NCBI GenBank assembly: GCA_036512155.1
Contig: DATCBD010000038.1
Span: 1-64,000 of the forward strand
Source: Palsa-739 sp036512155
Lineage (GTDB): Bacteria > Actinomycetota > Thermoleophilia > Gaiellales > Gaiellaceae
Length of the DNA stretch: 64,000 bases
Direction of reading: 5' to 3'
Shown here: positions 31,034 through 39,010 of the stretch, piece by piece
Layout: every line of letters begins with the position of its first letter
Position numbering within the stretch: position 1 is the stretch's first letter
Translations under genes and position numbers: made by a program
The notes under the pieces: generated by a model
Told to the model about the DNA's origin: nothing
The model's input: the letters and a program-made list of their open reading frames with translations, nothing else
The model's database searches: none

Positions 31034-32524
31034 GTGGCTGACGCTCTCGCCCAGCTGAAGGCACGCCTCACCGACCTGCACGGCATTCAGGACGTCGCGT
31101 CTCTCCTGGTCTGGGACCAGCGCACGACCATGCCGCCGGCCGGCGTCGGTCATCGCGCGCAGCATCTCGCGCTCCTCCAGCGCCTCGCGCACGAACGGCT
31201 GACCGCCCCCGAGATCGGGCGCCTGCTCGACGAGGTGGACGCGGGGTCGCTCGACCCGGAGTCGGACGATGCGGGCCTCCTCCGGCTCGCGCGGAGGACG
31301 TACGACAAGGCCGTCCAGGTCCCCGTCGAGCTCCGGAGCGAGATGGCCATCGCGTCGGCCGAGGCGAACCCGGTCTGGGTGAAGGCGAAGGAGACGTCGG
31401 ACTTCCAGCTGTTTCTCGGGCCGCTCGAGCGCAACGTGGAGTTGCGCCGGCGGTACATCGAGTGCTTCGGCCCGCAGGACGAGCCCTACGACATCCTGCT
31501 CGACGACTTCGAGCCGGAGATGAAGACCGGAGAGGTCACGCGCATCTTCGACGAGATCAAGGCCGAGCTCGTGCCGCTGATCGCCGAGCTGCGCGACAGC
31601 GAGGTCGACGACTCCTTTCTCTTCGGCCACTTCCCCCTCGACCGCCAGATTGCCCTCGACCACGAGGTCGTCGATTTGTTCGGCCACCGGCCTGATACGT
31701 GGCGCATCGACCCGACCGAGCATCCCTTCGCAGGCGGTGCCGGCATCGACGACATCCGCATCACGACGCACTACTACGAGGACAGTCTCAAGTCGCTGTT
31801 CTCGACCATGCACGAGTACGGGCACGGGCTGTACGAGCACCAGATCCCGCGCCGCTTCGCGAATCTCCCGATCGGAACCGGCGCCTCGCTCGGCCTACAC
31901 GAGTCGCAGAGCCGCCTGTGGGAGAACCTCGTCGGACGCAGCATGCCGTTCTGGCGCTTCTTCTATCCGCGCCTGCAGGAGGTCTTCCCGGAGCAGTTCC
32001 GCGGCGTCGAGCTCGATCGCTTCTATGCCGCCGTCAACCGCGTGCGCCCGTCGCTCATCCGGATCCGCGCGGATGAAGTCACCTACGGCATGCACGTGAT
32101 CCTCCGCTTCGAGCTCGAGCAGGACATCGTCAACGGACGCGTCGAGCTGCGCGACCTGCCGCAGCGGTGGGCGGAGAAGATGGACGAGTACCTCGGTGTC
32201 GAGGTCCCCGACGACGCGAACGGCGTGCTCCAGGACATGCACTGGGCGTCGGGGCTCATCGGGTACTTCTCGACCTATTTGCTCGGCACCGTGATGTCGG
32301 TGCAGATCTGGGAGAAGATCCAGGAGGACGTGCCCGATGTCGAGGACCGCATCGAGCGCGGGGACTTCATCGCGCTGCGCGAGTGGCTCGGCGACAACGT
32401 GCACGAGCTCGGGCGGAAGTTCACCCCGCAGGAGACGCTGCGACGAGCGACCGGCTCGGGCATCGACGCGAAGCCGTACCTCGCGTACCTGAAGCGCAAG
32501 TACGGCGCCCCCGTCGCCGCCTAG
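31034..32524 (+). CDS. Carboxypeptidase Taq (M32 metallocarboxypeptidase)
   Basis: 496 aa, normal M32 length. Zinc motif H260-E-Y-G-H264 in STMHEYGHGLYEHQ, family segment GASLGLHESQSRLWENLVGRS with the third ligand Glu, and RIRADEVTYGMHVILRFELEQD. It removes C-terminal residues from peptides in the cytosol. GTG start with TAGGGT 8 nt upstream. It sits beside permease genes of the peptide-importer class, which may be chance. tRNA-Arg follows. Confidence 0.92.
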   Translation: MADALAQLKARLTDLHGIQDVASLLVWDQRTTMPPAGVGHRAQHLALLQRLAHERLTAPEIGRLLDEVDAGSLDPESDDAGLLRLARRTYDKAVQVPVELRSEMAIASAEANPVWVKAKETSDFQLFLGPLERNVELRRRYIECFGPQDEPYDILLDDFEPEMKTGEVTRIFDEIKAELVPLIAELRDSEVDDSFLFGHFPLDRQIALDHEVVDLFGHRPDTWRIDPTEHPFAGGAGIDDIRITTHYYEDSLKSLFSTMHEYGHGLYEHQIPRRFANLPIGTGASLGLHESQSRLWENLVGRSMPFWRFFYPRLQEVFPEQFRGVELDRFYAAVNRVRPSLIRIRADEVTYGMHVILRFELEQDIVNGRVELRDLPQRWAEKMDEYLGVEVPDDANGVLQDMHWASGLIGYFSTYLLGTVMSVQIWEKIQEDVPDVEDRIERGDFIALREWLGDNVHELGRKFTPQETLRRATGSGIDAKPYLAYLKRKYGAPVAA

Positions 32525-32532
32525 CGCCCGGG

Positions 32533-33117
32533 TTACCCTACTCCGGCTCGGCCCCGTAGCTCAGCGGATAGAGCGGCAGACTTCGAATCTGCGCGCGGAG
32601 GTTCGACTCCTCCCGGGGCCATGGCGCGATAGCGATAGCCGCGCCCGCGCACCGTCTCGATCAGCTCGGGATGTGCGGTGTCTTGCTCGATCTTCGCCCG
32701 GAGGTAGCTGACGTACAGACATGCGCTGTCGGCGGCCTCTCCGATGAGCCGGCCCCAGACGAGATGACCGAGCTGCTCGGGCGACAGCACGCGGCCGGGA
32801 TTCGCGGTAAGCGCCTCCAGCAGGCGCAGCTCGATCGGCGTGAGGCGGACGGGCTCGCCGCGGACGACCACTTCGGGGTTGCCCTGAGCGACCCTGAGCG
32901 TGCCGTCGTCGAAGACGTTCGGGTCGACAGGCCGCAACGGCGAGCGCCGAAGCAGCACGAGGTCGGGGTCGATGTCGGGCAGCGCATGCAGGGCGTCATC
33001 GCCGTCCGCCGCAGTGAACACGCGATAGCCGAGGTGGGTGAGGCGCCGCTCGAGCGCGTCCGCAGCGTCGCCGCCCTCGACGACGAGGACAGACGGGAGG
33101 TCGCAGACAGCCGCCAT
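32533..33117 (-). CDS. Winged-helix (OmpR-type) regulator with a truncated receiver
   Basis: 194 aa. Residues 9-60 look like the first half of a receiver (SVLVVEGGD...GYRVFTAADGDDAL...DPDLVLLRR), but Arg stands where the phospho-Asp should be, and helices 3-5 with the Thr and Lys are missing. A trans_reg_C winged helix follows (about 85-165: GEPVRLTPIELRLLEAL, YVSYLRAKIEQD, TVRGRGYRYR). The last 28 residues are encoded antisense to tRNA-Arg, because no stop occurs before TAA at 32535-32533. It is divergent from the hybrid kinase. Confidence 0.75.
   Translation of the reverse strand: MAAVCDLPSVLVVEGGDAADALERRLTHLGYRVFTAADGDDALHALPDIDPDLVLLRRSPLRPVDPNVFDDGTLRVAQGNPEVVVRGEPVRLTPIELRLLEALTANPGRVLSPEQLGHLVWGRLIGEAADSACLYVSYLRAKIEQDTAHPELIETVRGRGYRYRAMAPGGVEPPRADSKSAALSAELRGRAGVG
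32550..32621 (+). tRNA. tRNA-Arg (anticodon TCG)
   Basis: 72 nt. Acceptor GGCCCCG/CGGGGCC, D-arm GCTCAGCGGATAGAGC, anticodon stem GCAGA/TCTGC with loop CTTCGAA (anticodon TCG), T-arm GGAGG TTCGACT CCTCC, discriminator A. It lies wholly inside the 3' end of the opposite-strand regulator gene. Confidence 0.96.
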
Positions 33118-33211
33118 GGCGCCAATATCGGCCTCGATGCCCTTCAGGGCGATTCCCGGAACCGGGCGACGTCTCTCGCCCCGTGGCGCGTGGCCGTCCT
33201 CGATTTAGAGG

Positions 33212-35965
33212 ATGGAGGGTCCGCGATCTCTCGGCTGGTCAGGGGGCGGCCGTGGCCCGATGATCTCTGGAGTGGCTCTGTCTCCGGAGATCCGCACCCT
33301 TCACGAGGAAAACGCGGGGCGCTACCGCGACATCGTGGAGAACGCGAGCGACCTGATCTTCACGGTCGATCTCGACGATCGGATCACGAGCGTCAATGCC
33401 GCGTTCGAGCGCGCGTTGGGTCGCTCGCGGTCAGACCTACTCGGCCGGCCGCTCTCGAGCGTCGTCATGCCCGCATGGCACGGGCAGCTTCGTGACGCGA
33501 CGTCGGCGAAGCTCACGCGCGGTCCGAACGCGACCGTGTACGACCTCGAGCTGCTCGCCGAGGACGGCCATCCGGTACCGGTGGAGGTGTCGAGCTGGGT
33601 CGTCGTCGAGGACGGGCAGCCCCGCGCCGTTCAGGCGATCTGTCGCGACATGAGCGAGCGCAACGCCGCCGAGGAGGACCTGCGGACCATGCGGGCGGAG
33701 CTCGCCAAACGCGACGACTTCCTGCGGCGCGCGTTCGAGGACACAGCGGTGAGCATGGTCGTGACCGCGGCGGACGGTGTGATCGAGCGCGCCAATCAAG
33801 CGTTTTGCGAACTGCTCGGCTACGCAGAGGCTGAGCTGCGCGGGACGAACATGGTCGACATCACGCATCCCGACGATCGAGCAATGGTCCTGACGGCGAT
33901 CGGGCAGCTGCGCAGCGGCGAGCTGCGTCGGTTCGCCGGCGAGAAGCGCTACCGGTGCAAGGACGGCGGAACGGTGCGCGCGCAGATCGGCATCTCGCCG
34001 ATCTTGAGCGCGACCGGCGAAGTCACGTCGTTCATTTCACAGATCCTCGACGTGACCGAGCAGCGTGCGGTCGAGGCCGCGCTGCGCGAGACGGGCGAGC
34101 TTTTCCGCGCCGCGTTCGAAGACGTCGAGGCCGGGATGATGCTCGTGGTGCCCGACGGCCGGATCGTGCAGTGCAACGCTTCGGTGTGCGAGCTGCTCGA
34201 CTACACGCCGGAGGAGCTCCGGGAGCTGGACGTCGTCGCGATCACCCACCCGGACGACCGCGATCAGACGCGCGACACGCTCGCCCGGCTGGCGAGCGGA
34301 GAGCTGAAGAGCCAGACGTTGGAGAAGCGCTACCTGCGCAAGTCGGGCGACGCTGTCTGGGCTCGCAGGTCGACCTCGACCGTCCGGGCTGCGAACGGCG
34401 ACCTGACGTGCATCGTCACGCAGATCAACGACGTCAGCGCGCGGCGCCAGAGCGAGGAGCGCTTTCGGGCGCTCTTCGAGTCGAGCCCGCAGGGGATGGC
34501 AGTTGTCGACGAGGGCGGCAGCCTCCTCCAGACCAACGCCGCGCTCGGGGAGATTCTCGGTTGCGACTCGAGTGAGCTCGTCGGCCTCAATTTCACCGAG
34601 TTCACGCACCCGGACGACTGCGCGGCCGACCTCGAGCTCTACACCGAGCTGATGGAAGGCCGGCGGACGCACTACGAGCTGGAGAAGCGCTACCTCCGTC
34701 CGGACGGCGGGGTGGTCTGGGGGCACCTGACCACGTTCGCGCTACCCAATCCAGGCGGCGGCCCGCGTCTCGCGATCGGCATTCTCGGCGACATCACCGA
34801 GCGCCGCGCGCTCGAGGACCAACTTCGTCAGTCCCAGCGCATGGAGGCGGTCGGGCAGCTCGCCGGCGGCGTCGCGCATGACTTCAACAACCTGCTCACG
34901 GCGGTCGCGAGCTACTGCGACCTCGCGTCAGACGCGCTCGAGGACGACAGCAATCCGGTGCTGTACGCCAGCGTCGACGGCATTCGCAGCGCGGCCGGTC
35001 GCGCGGCCGACGTCACGCAACAGCTGCTCGCCTTCAGCCGGCGGCAGGTGCTCGAGCTGAAGCCGCTCGACCTCAACTTGGCCGTCTCCGACCAGACCCG
35101 GTTGCTTCGGCGCCTGCTCGGCGACGATGTCAGCATCCGCCTCGCGCTCGAGCCCGACCTTCCTGCAGTGACGATGGACGAGGGTCAGCTCGCGCAGGTG
35201 GTGATGAACCTCGCCGTCAACGCGCGCGATGCGATGCCGGACGACGGCGGGATCCTCATCATCGAAACGCAGAGCGTCGATCTCGACCGCGCTCCGACGA
35301 TGACGGGGATCGTGAGCGGGCCGCACGTGATGCTCGCCGTCAGCGACTCCGGTTGCGGGATGACGCCGGCGACGCGCGATCGGGTCTTCGAGCCGTTCTT
35401 CACGACCAAGGGGCCCGGCAAGGGAACCGGTCTCGGCCTCTCCACCGTGCTCGGCATCGTCGAGCAGTCGGGCGGCCGCGTCAGCGTGTACAGCGAGCCC
35501 GGCGTCGGCACGACCTTCAAGGTGTATATGCCGATCGGCGGCGCGGCTCCGGCGCCCGAGCGCGCGCCCGAGAGTGTGGTGACGCAAGACCGCCCGGTAG
35601 GAAGCGGCGTCATCCTCCTCGTCGAGGACAACGATGCGGTTCGCCGGCCGGTCGCGCGGCTCCTATCCGACTTCGGATACGACGTCGTGGCAGCGGACGG
35701 GCCGGAAGAGGCGTTGCGGCTCGCCGCGGGACGGAGGCTCGACCTCCTCGTCACCGACGTCGTCATGCCGATCATGAACGGCCGCCAGCTTGCAGAGCGA
35801 CTCCTCGCCGACCGGAGTGACCTCAAGGTGCTGTACATGTCCGGCTACACCGATGACGCTGTGATCGCGCGCGGCGTCATCGCGCCGGGGACCGCGTTCC
35901 TCCAGAAGCCGTTCGGCGCCGATCGGCTCGCACAGAAGATCCGCGAGCTGCTCGACGCCAACTAG
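33212..35965 (+). CDS. Multi-PAS hybrid histidine kinase
   Basis: 917 aa, soluble. Four PAS domains (about 40-155, 165-285, 290-405, 415-530), HisKA with H556 in GGVAHDFNNLLTAV (NtrB-like), HATPase (NAVNARDAMPDDGG-like N-box, GKGTGLGLSTV), and a C-terminal receiver with D849 in LLVTDVVMPIMNG. PAS segments three and four share LEKRYLR and THPDD motifs, suggesting internal duplication. No transmembrane helix, so cytosolic cues. An internal ATG at 33260 is an equally good start. Confidence 0.88.
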   Translation: MEGPRSLGWSGGGRGPMISGVALSPEIRTLHEENAGRYRDIVENASDLIFTVDLDDRITSVNAAFERALGRSRSDLLGRPLSSVVMPAWHGQLRDATSAKLTRGPNATVYDLELLAEDGHPVPVEVSSWVVVEDGQPRAVQAICRDMSERNAAEEDLRTMRAELAKRDDFLRRAFEDTAVSMVVTAADGVIERANQAFCELLGYAEAELRGTNMVDITHPDDRAMVLTAIGQLRSGELRRFAGEKRYRCKDGGTVRAQIGISPILSATGEVTSFISQILDVTEQRAVEAALRETGELFRAAFEDVEAGMMLVVPDGRIVQCNASVCELLDYTPEELRELDVVAITHPDDRDQTRDTLARLASGELKSQTLEKRYLRKSGDAVWARRSTSTVRAANGDLTCIVTQINDVSARRQSEERFRALFESSPQGMAVVDEGGSLLQTNAALGEILGCDSSELVGLNFTEFTHPDDCAADLELYTELMEGRRTHYELEKRYLRPDGGVVWGHLTTFALPNPGGGPRLAIGILGDITERRALEDQLRQSQRMEAVGQLAGGVAHDFNNLLTAVASYCDLASDALEDDSNPVLYASVDGIRSAAGRAADVTQQLLAFSRRQVLELKPLDLNLAVSDQTRLLRRLLGDDVSIRLALEPDLPAVTMDEGQLAQVVMNLAVNARDAMPDDGGILIIETQSVDLDRAPTMTGIVSGPHVMLAVSDSGCGMTPATRDRVFEPFFTTKGPGKGTGLGLSTVLGIVEQSGGRVSVYSEPGVGTTFKVYMPIGGAAPAPERAPESVVTQDRPVGSGVILLVEDNDAVRRPVARLLSDFGYDVVAADGPEEALRLAAGRRLDLLVTDVVMPIMNGRQLAERLLADRSDLKVLYMSGYTDDAVIARGVIAPGTAFLQKPFGADRLAQKIRELLDAN

Positions 35966-35974
35966 CGAAGCCCT

Positions 35975-36598
35975 CTAGTCGATCAGCGACATGCGCAGCG
36001 CGTTGGCGACCGCCTGCGTTCGCGTGTCCGCTTCGAGCTTCGCCATCGCTTTCTCGATGTGCGTGCGCACGGTGAGCGGAGAGATGCCCAACTCGAGCCC
36101 GACCTGCTCGTTCCGCATGCCGTCAGCGAGGAGTCGCAGCACTTCGCGCTCGCGCTTCGTCAGCCCGGGGATACGGGCTGTTGCATCCGGTCCCGCGAGG
36201 ACGCCGGCGAGCACCGGATCGACATACGTCTGACCTCCGGCGACGGTGCGGATCGCGCGCACGAGGTCCGATAGCGGCGACTCCTTCAGCACGAAGCCGC
36301 GCGCGCCGGCGTCGATCGCCTCGATCACGATGGCCCGCTCCGCGTACCCGGTGTAGATGATCACTCCGGTCGGGCATCCCGCGGCCGCGAGCTGTCGCGC
36401 TGCCTCGATGCCTCCGATTCCGGGCATCTGCACGTCGACGACCGCGACGTCGGGCTGGAGCTCCTGGACCCGGGCGACCGTGTCCGCTCCTCCTCCTGCC
36501 GTCCCGGCGATCTCGATCCCTTCCTCGCTCGCGAGGAAGCGGGAGACCGCATCGACGATCGCGGGATGGTCGTCGGCCACAAAGCACCGCAAGGCCAT
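35975..36598 (-). CDS. LuxR/NarL-family response regulator
   Basis: 207 aa. Receiver 1-120 with ADDHP acidic pair, phospho-acceptor D55 (VAVVDVQMPG) and K in VLKESPL. LuxR HTH about 140-205: LTKREREVLRLLADGMRNEQVGLELGISPLTVRTHIEKAMAKL. ATG at 36598 chosen because MALRCFVADDH is the receiver start. Paralogue of the next gene upstream; likely partners of the hybrid kinase. Confidence 0.9.
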   Translation of the reverse strand: MALRCFVADDHPAIVDAVSRFLASEEGIEIAGTAGGGADTVARVQELQPDVAVVDVQMPGIGGIEAARQLAAAGCPTGVIIYTGYAERAIVIEAIDAGARGFVLKESPLSDLVRAIRTVAGGQTYVDPVLAGVLAGPDATARIPGLTKREREVLRLLADGMRNEQVGLELGISPLTVRTHIEKAMAKLEADTRTQAVANALRMSLID

Positions 36599-36623
36599 TT
36601 GGACAAAAGTATAGGCCGCGTTC

Positions 36624-37265
36624 TCAGGCAATCAAGGCGTCGCGCAGCGCAACCGCGACCGCCTGCGTGCGGGTCTTCGCGCCGAGCTTCGTCATCGCCC
36701 GGTGGGCGTGCGCCCGGACGGTGTCCGGAGAGAGGAAGAGCTCTGCGCCGATCTCCCCGTAGGAGCCGCCTTCGGCGAGGAGCCGGAGCACCTCGCGCTC
36801 GCGGCCGCTCAGTCGCTTGGCAGCGGCCGGGTCGGTACGCGCGAGGTCGATGGCGAGGACCGGGTCGATGTACACCGACCCCGAGGCGATGAGGTCGATC
36901 GCGCGCGTGAGGTCGTCGAGCGGCGAGTCCTTGAGGGCGAATCCCTGTGCGCCGGCCTCGAGCGCCTCTGCGACGAGGCCCCGGTCGGCGAACCCGGAGT
37001 ACAGGAGCACCGCGGTCTCCGGCGAGACCGACTTGGCCGACCGGGCGAGCTCGAGGCCGCCGATCCGCGGCATGCGGAGGTCGGCGACGCAGACGGCCGG
37101 GCGGTGCAGCTCGATCGCCGCGAGCGCCTGCTCCCCGTCGCCTGCGGTCGCGACGACGGCGTATCCGGCCGCGGAGAGGTACCGCGCCACGCAGTCGATG
37201 ATGGGCGGATGGTCGTCGGCGACGATGCAGGTGATCGTCGACCGGTTGGGGCGGGGCTTGGTCAT
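36624..37265 (-). CDS. LuxR/NarL-family response regulator
   Basis: 213 aa. Receiver with D62 (VCVADLRMPRIGG) and VADDHPP acidic pair; LuxR HTH LSGREREVLRLLAEGGSYGEIGAELFLSPDTVRAHAHRAM. Similar along its length to the neighbouring regulator, so a tandem duplication. The ATG overlaps the HD-GYP stop (4 bp), indicating one operon on the minus strand. Confidence 0.9.
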   Translation of the reverse strand: MTKPRPNRSTITCIVADDHPPIIDCVARYLSAAGYAVVATAGDGEQALAAIELHRPAVCVADLRMPRIGGLELARSAKSVSPETAVLLYSGFADRGLVAEALEAGAQGFALKDSPLDDLTRAIDLIASGSVYIDPVLAIDLARTDPAAAKRLSGREREVLRLLAEGGSYGEIGAELFLSPDTVRAHAHRAMTKLGAKTRTQAVAVALRDALIA

Positions 37266-38281
37266 ACGGCGACTGCCTCCTCATGGCGTACGAGCGAGCG
37301 CGCGAACGCGTCGACGACTGCCGGATCGAATTTCCGTCCACGCTGTTCGATGACGTATGCAAAGGCATCCTCCGGCGTCCACGCGCCGCGGTAGGGGCGG
37401 TCGCTCGTGAGCGCGTCGAAGACGTCGGCGACGGTGACGATCCTCCCTGCGAGGGGAATCTCGTTCCCGGCCAGCCCGCGCGGATAGCCCGAGCCGTCCC
37501 AGCACTCGTGGTGCGTCCAGGCCACGGTCGCAGCCAACTCGAGGAGCTCGTTCCCGGAGCCGGCGAGCAGCTCCCGCCCGACATCGGTGTGACGCTCCAT
37601 CGCGCCGCGCTCGTCGGGGGAGAGCTCGCCCGGCTTGCGCAGGATCGTCTCGCTGATCGCGATCTTGCCGATGTCGTGCAGGGGGCCGGCCAGACGTAGC
37701 CGCTCGGCGACGACGGTGGTCAGTCCGAGCTCGACCGCGATCAGGCGCGCGGATTCGGCAACGCGCTCGACGTGCTCGCCGGTCTCGAAATCGTGAAACT
37801 CCATCGCGCGGCCGAGCCGGGCGACCGTTTCCGCGTATGCGCGCCGCAGCTCTTCCTCCGACACTGCGATCGCCGCGTACGCCAGCTCGAGCTGCGCGGA
37901 GCGGGACTCCTCGAGGCGGCTGCGATGGACCGCGCCGGCGACGGCGATGAGGAGGTCGTTCGGGACGAAGGGCTTTGTGAGGTAGCCGTGGGCGCCGAGT
38001 GCGAGCGCGCGGTCGGCCGTGTGGGGGTCGTCATCACCGGTCACCATCACCGTGGCTGTGGCCGGCAGGGGGGCGAGCTCGGAAAGGAGCACGAGCCCGG
38101 ACTCCCCGGGGAGGCCGATGTCGCAGAGGACGACCGCGTAGTCGTGGACGGCGAGGAGCCGCCGGGCCTCGTAGGCGTCCCCGGCGCAGTCGCACGTGTG
38201 GCCTGCCGCGTTCAGCACGCGCTTGATGCACGAGCGGACGTGCGGGTCGTCGTCGACGCAGAGAATCGGCTTTCCGGTCAC
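37262..38281 (-). CDS. Receiver-HD-GYP cyclic-di-GMP phosphodiesterase
   Basis: 339 aa. Receiver 5-120 with D54 (VVLCDIGLPGESG) and K103 (LTKPF). HD-GYP domain about 150-335: H170 in FETGEHVERV, H202-D203 in GPLHDIGKIAI, HHECWDGSGYPRGL with the GYP motif at 265-267, and VADVFDALTSDRPYR. It hydrolyses c-di-GMP under control of phosphorylation. GTG start. First gene of the unit with the two LuxR regulators. Confidence 0.92.
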   Translation of the reverse strand: MTGKPILCVDDDPHVRSCIKRVLNAAGHTCDCAGDAYEARRLLAVHDYAVVLCDIGLPGESGLVLLSELAPLPATATVMVTGDDDPHTADRALALGAHGYLTKPFVPNDLLIAVAGAVHRSRLEESRSAQLELAYAAIAVSEEELRRAYAETVARLGRAMEFHDFETGEHVERVAESARLIAVELGLTTVVAERLRLAGPLHDIGKIAISETILRKPGELSPDERGAMERHTDVGRELLAGSGNELLELAATVAWTHHECWDGSGYPRGLAGNEIPLAGRIVTVADVFDALTSDRPYRGAWTPEDAFAYVIEQRGRKFDPAVVDAFARSLVRHEEAVAV

Positions 38282-38388
38282 GCTCTCATGATGTGTGCGA
38301 TCGGCGCCGAGCGGAATCCGTCCGAAACCGGACTTTCACCTGGGATGTATGGCGGCGTGCCCTCCTGCAAAGGGAGTAGTTTGGGCAC

Positions 38389-39009
38389 GTGCTCGAGCTG
38401 ACGCCCGACGAGCTTCTGTCCACCACACGCGCCGTCCGCAAGCGCCTCGACCTCACCCGGCCGGTCGAGCGCGAGGTGCTGGAGGAGTGCCTCCGGCTCG
38501 CGCAGCAGGCGCCCACGGCGAGCTATTCGCAGAACTGGCACTTCGTCGTCGTCACCGACGCCGAGAAGCGGGCGCAGCTCGGGGAGCTCTGGCGCGAGGT
38601 CGCGTTCCCCTATCTCCAGCGGGGCGGAGGGCCGCGCGAGGGGCAGATGGCCCGGATCGGCGACGCCGTCGTGCACCTCGCGGACCACATCCACGAAGTG
38701 CCGGTGCATGTGATTCCGTGCGTGATCGGCCGCTACGAAGGGAAGTCGAACCCGCTCGTTGCCTCGATGTTCGGGTCGATCGTCCCGGCGGCCTGGTCGT
38801 TCATGCTGGCGGCTCGCTCGCGCGGGCTCGGCACGTGCTGGACGACGTTCCATCTCATGCACGAGCGCGAGGCGGCCGAGATCCTCGGCATCCCGTATGA
38901 CGAGGTCACGCAGGTGGCGCTCATCCCGGTCGCCTACACGATCGGAACGGACTTCAAGCCCGGCAAGCGCAAGTCCCTCGACTCCATGGTCCACTGGGAC
39001 CAGTGGTGA
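38389..39009 (+). CDS. Nitroreductase-family protein
   Basis: 206 aa. TTRAVRKRLDLTRPV is the N-terminal FMN phosphate motif, QQAPTASYSQNWHFVVVTD the FMN/substrate loop, and SFMLAARSRGLGTCWTTFHL the dimer-interface helix. FMN-dependent reductase, natural substrate unknown. GTG start with TAGTTT 6 nt upstream (leaderless type). Its end lies 1 bp from the convergent S9 peptidase stop. Confidence 0.87.
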   Translation: MLELTPDELLSTTRAVRKRLDLTRPVEREVLEECLRLAQQAPTASYSQNWHFVVVTDAEKRAQLGELWREVAFPYLQRGGGPREGQMARIGDAVVHLADHIHEVPVHVIPCVIGRYEGKSNPLVASMFGSIVPAAWSFMLAARSRGLGTCWTTFHLMHEREAAEILGIPYDEVTQVALIPVAYTIGTDFKPGKRKSLDSMVHWDQW

Positions 39010-39010
39010 G

